Assembly (NCBI GenBank): GCA_027943245.1
Contig: JANDJZ010000002.1
Coordinates: forward strand, 1-64,000
Direction of reading: 5' to 3'
Source of the DNA: Acanthamoeba sp. SK_2022b
Lineage: Eukaryota; Discosea; Longamoebia; Acanthamoebidae
DNA: 64,000 bases
Position 1 is the stretch's first letter; every line of letters starts with the position of its first letter. The position numbers and the translations under genes are program-made. The notes beneath the pieces are model-generated. The model made no database searches, was not told where the DNA came from, and was given only the letters and a program-made list of their open reading frames with translations. Shown here one piece after another: positions 59,174-64,000 of the stretch.

Positions 59174-59512
59174 TCATGCTTGTGCGGTCATAAGCTGACC
59201 GAAACAGAAGATAAACATAGAGGTGACCATGAGGAAGAAGAGCATGTACAGCACTACAGCGGGCACCACGTCCTCCTCGCCCCTTCGGAAGTAGTGTCCG
59301 GATCCCTCCCACGGATCGCGCCAGAATGACCGTCCTGCACCAGAATGAGCGTCCATCGTCAACATCACTCCCCACCACCACCACCAGCAGCGTATAGGGT
59401 GGGTACCTTCGCCGTCTACAAAGTGGTAGGCCCGAACTTCCTCACGCGGGTAGCTCGCCTGGTGGTACGACTGGTGCCCCATGGGCGCGGTCTCGACATA
59501 GGTGGTAGACAT
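59174..59512 (-). CDS. Small single-pass membrane protein
   Basis: Two exons join in phase 1 (donor near 59407, acceptor near 59335) to give about 87 residues: MSTTYVETAPMGHQSYHQAS, a charged middle with RSFWRDPWEGSGHYFRRGEED, then one membrane helix (AVVLYMLFFLMVTSMFIFCF) and the tail GQLMTAQA, stop TGA 59174-59176. Size and layout resemble accessory subunits of respiratory complexes or small ER proteins, but no family is recognised. Confidence 0.55.
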   Translation of the reverse strand: MSTTYVETAPMGHQSYHQASYPREEVRAYHFVDGEGTHPIRCWWWWWGVMLTMDAHSGAGRSFWRDPWEGSGHYFRRGEEDVVPAVVLYMLFFLMVTSMFIFCFGQLMTAQA

Positions 59513-59554
59513 TGGGGTGAGTAGGTGTGAATAATGGCAATTGGAGTGCTCTCT

Positions 59555-59869
59555 TCAAGTAGCGCCTGACCCAAGTGGAGGCCCAATCAGAATCAGTGCC
59601 CGTCGGATCGAGACTGGTGGGTTCCATCGGTTTTCTTCATGAGTTCGCCCTAATCTCGGCACGTCCTTGGCGATCCGCAGTCGGCCACCGGCAACCCGCG
59701 TGCTCTGCGTCGCACGAACGTTCCTGCCCTTGCTCACGGCAGCAGTGCACCTTCCCTTCTTGGCCGAAGCACTCGCGGGCCACGGTGCTGGACCTACCCC
59801 ACACGATAAATTTAAACTTATTAAAATAGCACATGAGTTCTCCACGAACTCGCAGGCTTTGACGTCCAT
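59555..59869 (-). CDS. Doubtful small ORF
   Basis: The frame from ATG 59869 encodes MDVKACEFVENS, a Ser/Ala/Arg-rich middle with KGRNVRATQSTRVAGG, and ends GPPLGSGAT. An AT-rich stretch near 59800-59835 could be a short in-frame intron. No family recognised, and it sits between two other minus- and plus-strand promoters. Could be chance. Confidence 0.25.
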   Translation of the reverse strand: MDVKACEFVENSCAILISLNLSCGVGPAPWPASASAKKGRCTAAVSKGRNVRATQSTRVAGGRLRIAKDVPRLGRTHEENRWNPPVSIRRALILIGPPLGSGAT

Positions 59870-59939
59870 AGCGTCTACGAGTTCTGCCACCGCGACCTCC
59901 CGCTAACGTAAGTTCACAAAAATAAATAAGTATCATAAA

Positions 59940-60101
59940 AACCTTTTCTTTGTTCCCATCTCTTTTCTTTTTATTTGCAAGTCATTCACAGAGATGCAAA
60001 AGGTACCGGCATCGCATGTCCCCATGAGATTGCAATTCCTTTTGCATCTCTGTGAATGACTTGCAAATAAAAAGAAAAGAGATGGGAACAAAGAAAAGGT
60101 T
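59940..60101. repeat. Perfect 64-bp inverted repeat (foldback) with 34-nt loop
   Basis: Left arm 59940-60003 and right arm 60038-60101 are reverse complements over all 64 bases, checked base by base. The 34-nt spacer at 60004-60037 is not self-complementary in any obvious way. Complementarity stops at the base outside each arm, and no target-site duplication is visible. The arms are pyrimidine-rich on one side and AT-rich. It lies about 110 bp upstream of the glutaredoxin start codon. It could be a foldback element or a hairpin RNA source. Confidence 0.95.
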
Positions 60102-60208
60102 AACGGCCGCACGGACTGGATTAGAATTGCGCAATTTGTTAGATTACCAGCAACGACGATGATGAACCTAACCGTGCCTGCCTCTTTCAGGCCGCTTCCT
60201 CCCTCAGT

Positions 60209-60981
60209 ATGCGCAGTGCCATGCGCTCGTCGCAGCGTCGCCTCTTCTCGACCGCAGTGGGTCGCTCTCGCTCGGTGGTGGCCCCCCGCGTGGCCTGCCT
60301 TTCGCTCCGTGCCGTGTCTTCGCCCTGCTCCTACGCTCCACTTGCTCCTCGCGCGCAGCAGCGGTGGTACGCCACTGAGGACAACAAGGAAGCCAGCAGC
60401 GAGGCCTCCACGGAGGACTCCGTGCAGGAGGCCATCAAGAAGGTTCGCTTTTCTCCCGTCCACTTGACTGTTTGGCGCCTCCCTGCTCTGCCCTCACCTC
60501 TTTGCGGCACCAGGTGGTCGCAGAGTACCCGTGCGTCGTCTTCATGAAGGGAACCCCCGATGCGCCCCAGTGCGGCTTCTCCAATGCCACCGTCAAGGCT
60601 CTCAACACCGTGGGTACGACCATCTATCCCCTCTCTACGCTACTTGCGACCTTGCCCCTTGTGATAGCCTGAACGCTGGCCTTCTTTTAACTCAATTGAG
60701 CAGGTGCCAACTACGAGGCGTTTGATGTCCTGCAGAGCGCCGAGCTGAGGGAGGGCATCAAGAAGTTTACGTGCGTGCCTCCCCGCCAGAGCCACCTCTA
60801 CCTGGTGACACTTGTTCACGGTGCGCGTGTTTGTGTGGCACACAGTGACTGGCCCACGATCCCGCAAGTCTTCATCGGCGGCGAGTTCGTCGGTGGATGC
60901 GACATCACCCTCCAGCACCTCCGTTCGGGAGAGCTGACCAACCTTCTCGAGAAGGCCAAGGCCTTGAAGACCCAGCAATGA
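60209..60981 (+). CDS. GLRX5: Mitochondrial monothiol glutaredoxin
   Basis: Grx5-type protein that carries [2Fe-2S] clusters in mitochondrial iron-sulfur biogenesis. The ATG at 60209 opens an Arg/Ser-rich presequence of about 55 residues ([19 protein letters not shown]) without acidic residues. The mature domain over four exons has [20 protein letters not shown], with the monothiol CGFS site near 60572-60583; [38 protein letters not shown] (cis-Pro and glutathione-binding GGCD, near 60850-60905); and [13 protein letters not shown]. The stop codon is TGA 60979-60981, with a poly(A) signal at 61018. Confidence 0.92.
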
Positions 60982-61017
60982 ACGTGACGCAACCTTGTCT
61001 CACCGAGGAAATGGGCA

Positions 61018-61023
61018 AATAAA
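61018..61023 (+). terminator. Poly(A) signal AATAAA of the glutaredoxin gene
   Basis: AATAAA 37 bp after the stop codon. Confidence 0.55.
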
Positions 61024-61134
61024 GAGAAAATGGTTGAAGAAAATAAAGGAATGCAAGATCCCCAATTCATACGTGCCTGCGCCCAACTGCCACCAACGCG
61101 AGAACACAGAGGCCCAGGAGCACACGCCCGAGCA

Positions 61135-63914
61135 ATGTTGGCGAGTCCTGCGACGCTGGACGCATCCGCCGTTAATGTGCGCAACTCTTTCCTTTCGTTC
61201 TTCGTTTCGCTCTTTACGGGTTCTGTAAGGTCATGAGTTTGTCTTCCTTGATTAAGCTAAATCAATATGTTTTTTCCAGTTCATTTATTATTCATTATTT
61301 ATCCTTATGTCAAAAGGTGCTCATGGTCGTGTTCCTCTTTTTTGTCGCAGTTGCTGTTGGATGAGGTGGAGAGTGCGTTGTGCGTTCGGTTACGACAGAA
61401 GCAGGTATGGACTAGCGCCGGCGCGATCGCCTTCGTCAAGCTGGCTATCAGCGAAGCGCGACAACGACTCCCCACCACCAACACCGACTCTACAAGTACG
61501 AGTTGTGTAGACGGCGATACCAACTCCGCCATTTCTCCTCCCACTGCTGCCTGGGACGGAGTGGCGACCGAAGGAGCCAAGAATGAGGAAGAGGACGAGG
61601 GACATCTACAACAGCCAATAGAGGCTTCTCGGGAAGACGATGACAGTAACAACCAACAGGAGGCGACAACACAAGGCGATCGCCGGGCAGAGGCGGCCAC
61701 AGCCACACCTCCGGTGACAGTGTGGGAGGGCCTGGTGATGCCTCACCACAACAAGGCCACAGCGAGTGGCGACGACAATCTGTCGACGGCTCAGTCGAGT
61801 GGCGAGGGCTCCTATCGAGCGGTGAAATCGCCGCGCGCCGCGGATGGCACGCCGCTCGAGCGGCTCACCCTGTCGGCCTCACACAGGACCAAGCCCCCGT
61901 CGCCCAGAAGCGAGGATGAGGTCACCGGCTCCGCCACATCGCCGCGCGATGACGACGTCTCGATTTCGCCGCGTGATGGTGGCCAGACCTCGCCGCGCGA
62001 TGGTGTCTTGGCTACATCGCCGCGGCCACACGATCAGGAGAGCGACGCCAGCGCCAAGGTAGGCGATGAGGCGGAGAGCGACGGGGCCATGGACTCCGAT
62101 CAGGGACCGCCGAGCGAGGAGCCGGAGGGCGAGTCATTGGCTCAAGCCGCCGAGAGCGTGCCGGAGAGGAAGGTGGTAGTCAAGCCGATCATGTCAGCGC
62201 GCGGTCCTCGGCCAGCCGGTCGCGCCCCTCGCCCGAGCCTTGTCACTCCCTGGACGCCCGAAGGTGTGTGCGGCGCGCGGCGTGCGTGTGGTTGTGACGT
62301 GTGATGATGATGACGGAGTAGGCTCACCCCTCACCTCTTGCGCCAGGCCTTGTGCACGACTTGGGGGAGTTGGAAGGCGTTGATGTGGAGTTGCTCCCTC
62401 CGAGCTCGGCCGATGTGCGACCTCAGATCCGCGTGGCTCCGCGCAAGTCCACATTCCTCACGCGCACGCCGTCCACCAAGATGCGGACGGCCTATCCGTT
62501 CCTGCAGGTGGCCTCGCCCCGCGCGTCCATCCACCCGTCGTCCGCTTCCGCGCTCCTCCTGTCGGCGTCGGCCCTGCAGGCACGGCCTCCGTCCGACTCG
62601 TTCGCTCCGCTCTTGGGCCAGCCGCCGTCGGATTCGGTGATGGCCACTCGCTGCATATCATCGCCGGCCCTGCTCCCCATAAACCTGGAGGAGATGGAGA
62701 GGAGGATCGAGCAGCACGCCAAGGAGTGGGCGCAGGTCAAGCAGGGCTGCTCCGGGGCGGCGGCACCCGCCGCCACCGATATCGACGATGAGGCGAGCGA
62801 CGGCGACAAGCAAAGAGCGAAGAGCGAAGCGGGCGCCGAGAAGAAGGAGAAGAAGGTCAAGGGCGGCAAGACGCTACGACGGACGCTGAAACGAAGGACC
62901 AAGGGCAAGGAAGCTGAAGACCTCCCGCCGCCCACATCGACCTCCACCACGACCACCAAGACGGCCAAGAAGGAGGAGCGCAGGAAGAGCGGCGGAAAGA
63001 AGGAGACAAAGGGGCCGGTGCGGCCGCTGTTGTCGTTTTCCGTCGACAACACAGCCGGAGGAGGCACGAAGAAGAAGGGAAAAGACGAAGACGAGGGCCA
63101 ACCGGAGGAAACGGAGGCGGAGGTGGAAGTCGATCGGCGGCAAATGCGGAGGAAGGCGACGATAGGCGATTGGGAGCGGTCCGACAAGATTGACACCGCT
63201 AAGAGCGAACGAAGGCCGAGAAGGTGCTGCGCCGCCGCATCCCTGCTTCCACCACTCGCTCTGGTCTTCAGCGTTTGTGTCTCAACCCCCGTTTTCCTAT
63301 TCCTCCCCCTACGCGATCGGGTCCAGACTCATTCGAACACGGAGCGCGATAGGCATGAGGAAAGAGCAGGAGATCTACGCCAAGGAAGCCAAAGGTCAAT
63401 CGAACTCTCACGGTTGCTCCCCCGCTTTGTTGCTGTGCCCCCCCCCCCCGGCAACCCTGGCTGACGCCCGAGTCGATGCACACTGTGTCAGGGTCGGGTC
63501 GAACAACATCCCGGGAATGGGAGGTCTCCAGCGGGCTTGCCACAACAAACTGCGACGCGTGCGCTGTGTCATTCTCCCGCGCCAAGAGGAGGCACCGCTG
63601 CAAGTCAGTCCCCCTGTCGTTTTCGCATTTCGCACTTAGTTGTTCGTTCTTTGTGTGCTGACCGTCGGAGGTGAAGGGCGTGCGAGCGATTCCTGTGCAG
63701 CGGATGCTCGTCCCATCGCGCAGTGTTGCCGTGTGGGTCGACTGAGAAGGCCTCACGCGTATGCGACGAATGCTACACAAAGTGGGGACAGTCCTCCTCG
63801 TCTTCTTCTATCTCATCGTCCTCCTCTCCCATTTCCTCGTCCCCTCCTTTCTCTTCCTCTTCGTCATTCATCTCCCAGTCATCCCTACCCACCGACAGCC
63901 TGCTTCGGGGATGA
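61135..63914 (+). CDS. FYVE-finger protein with long disordered region
   Basis: Probable endosomal PtdIns3P-binding protein. The C-terminal finger is assembled over introns: WLTPESMHTV near 63460-63490 (the WxxD position, here with Glu), CDAC (63557-63568), RAKRRHRC (63581-63604), a junction at 63606/63686 giving KACERFLCSGCSSH, then RVCDECYTKW and a poly-Ser tail, stop TGA 63912-63914. All eight zinc cysteines are present. The large central exons (about 61350-62262 and 62347-63225) encode Ser/Thr/Glu/Asp-rich sequence with repeated SPRD/TSPRD motifs and Lys-rich stretches, probably phosphorylated and disordered. LLLDEVESALCVRLRQKQ marks the head of the first large exon. The start at 61135 (MLASPATLDASAV) with a donor near 61224 is a guess. 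Confidence 0.6.
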
Positions 63915-64000
63915 TGATTGCTGGTGATCACATTCCATTCGTTCTTTTTCCTTGATGGACATGAAACAAGAGACATCTTGGCAAGTCGCCGCAAGACCAT

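Noticed and set aside
59800..59890. Minus-strand stretch resembling the 5' half of a bacterial or organellar tRNA-Leu (GGCAGAACTCGTAGACGCTA)
   Set aside because: The anticodon stem does not pair and no T-arm or matching acceptor strand follows, so a tRNA gene is not supported.

Overview
The window is nuclear DNA of a gene-dense, intron-rich protist. GT..AG introns of roughly 50-150 bp interrupt most genes, coding GC is high, and intergenic gaps are short. Gene content (type II membrane GH38 mannosidase, PIWI protein, Pol I subunit, Rab32, PIP kinase, PH-AGC kinases, an actobindin-like protein) fits an amoebozoan. The actobindin-type motif and the codon style point to Acanthamoeba or a close relative; that is an inference, since no search could be run. 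Coordinates of multi-exon genes span introns; exon edges were read by eye from splice signals and frame continuity.

Layout. 1-4.0 kb: 3'-incomplete GH38 alpha-mannosidase (-). 4.5-8.8 kb: divergent pair SRR1-like (-) and REV1 (+). 9.3-10.0 kb: LIM-domain protein. 10.2-14.0 kb: acyl-CoA oxidase (-). 14.2-16.9 kb: LYRM7/MZM1-like, a MED25 ACID/PTOV-like protein (-) and a twin CX9C protein (-). 17.2-19.7 kb: asparaginyl-tRNA synthetase. 19.9-25.5 kb: RPA2, second largest subunit of RNA polymerase I (-). 25.9-30.7 kb: small secreted protein (-), then a PIWI Argonaute. 31.1-35.3 kb: tail-to-tail pair of PH-domain AGC kinases. 35.5-43.3 kb: NDUFAF3-like, MpaB-type oxygenase, C2H2 zinc finger protein, leucine-rich-repeat protein. 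43.5-48.4 kb: head-to-head pair of secreted/membrane CAP-like proteins whose 3' exons are almost identical. 48.5-51.7 kb: glutathione S-transferase, actobindin-like protein and TRM112 (all -). 51.9-54.6 kb: phosphatidylinositol phosphate kinase with two terminal exons. 54.9-59.9 kb: Rab32, tubulin-tyrosine-ligase-like protein, small membrane protein. 59.9-60.1 kb: a perfect 64-bp inverted repeat. 60.2-63.9 kb: mitochondrial monothiol glutaredoxin and a FYVE-finger protein.

The genes form no operon or single pathway. Loose themes are mitochondrial biogenesis (LYRM7, NDUFAF3, GLRX5, twin CX9C), phosphoinositide/membrane signalling (PIPK, two PH kinases, FYVE, Rab32) and two inverted gene duplications. 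The least expected items are the 64-bp perfect foldback, the duplicated last exon of the PIP kinase, a PIWI protein with Gln in place of the catalytic His, a REV1 without BRCT domain or recognisable C-terminal domain but with PIP-box-like motifs, and an actobindin-type actin-binding tail on a coiled-coil protein. Long CA/GT microsatellites lie in introns, several directly against splice sites.
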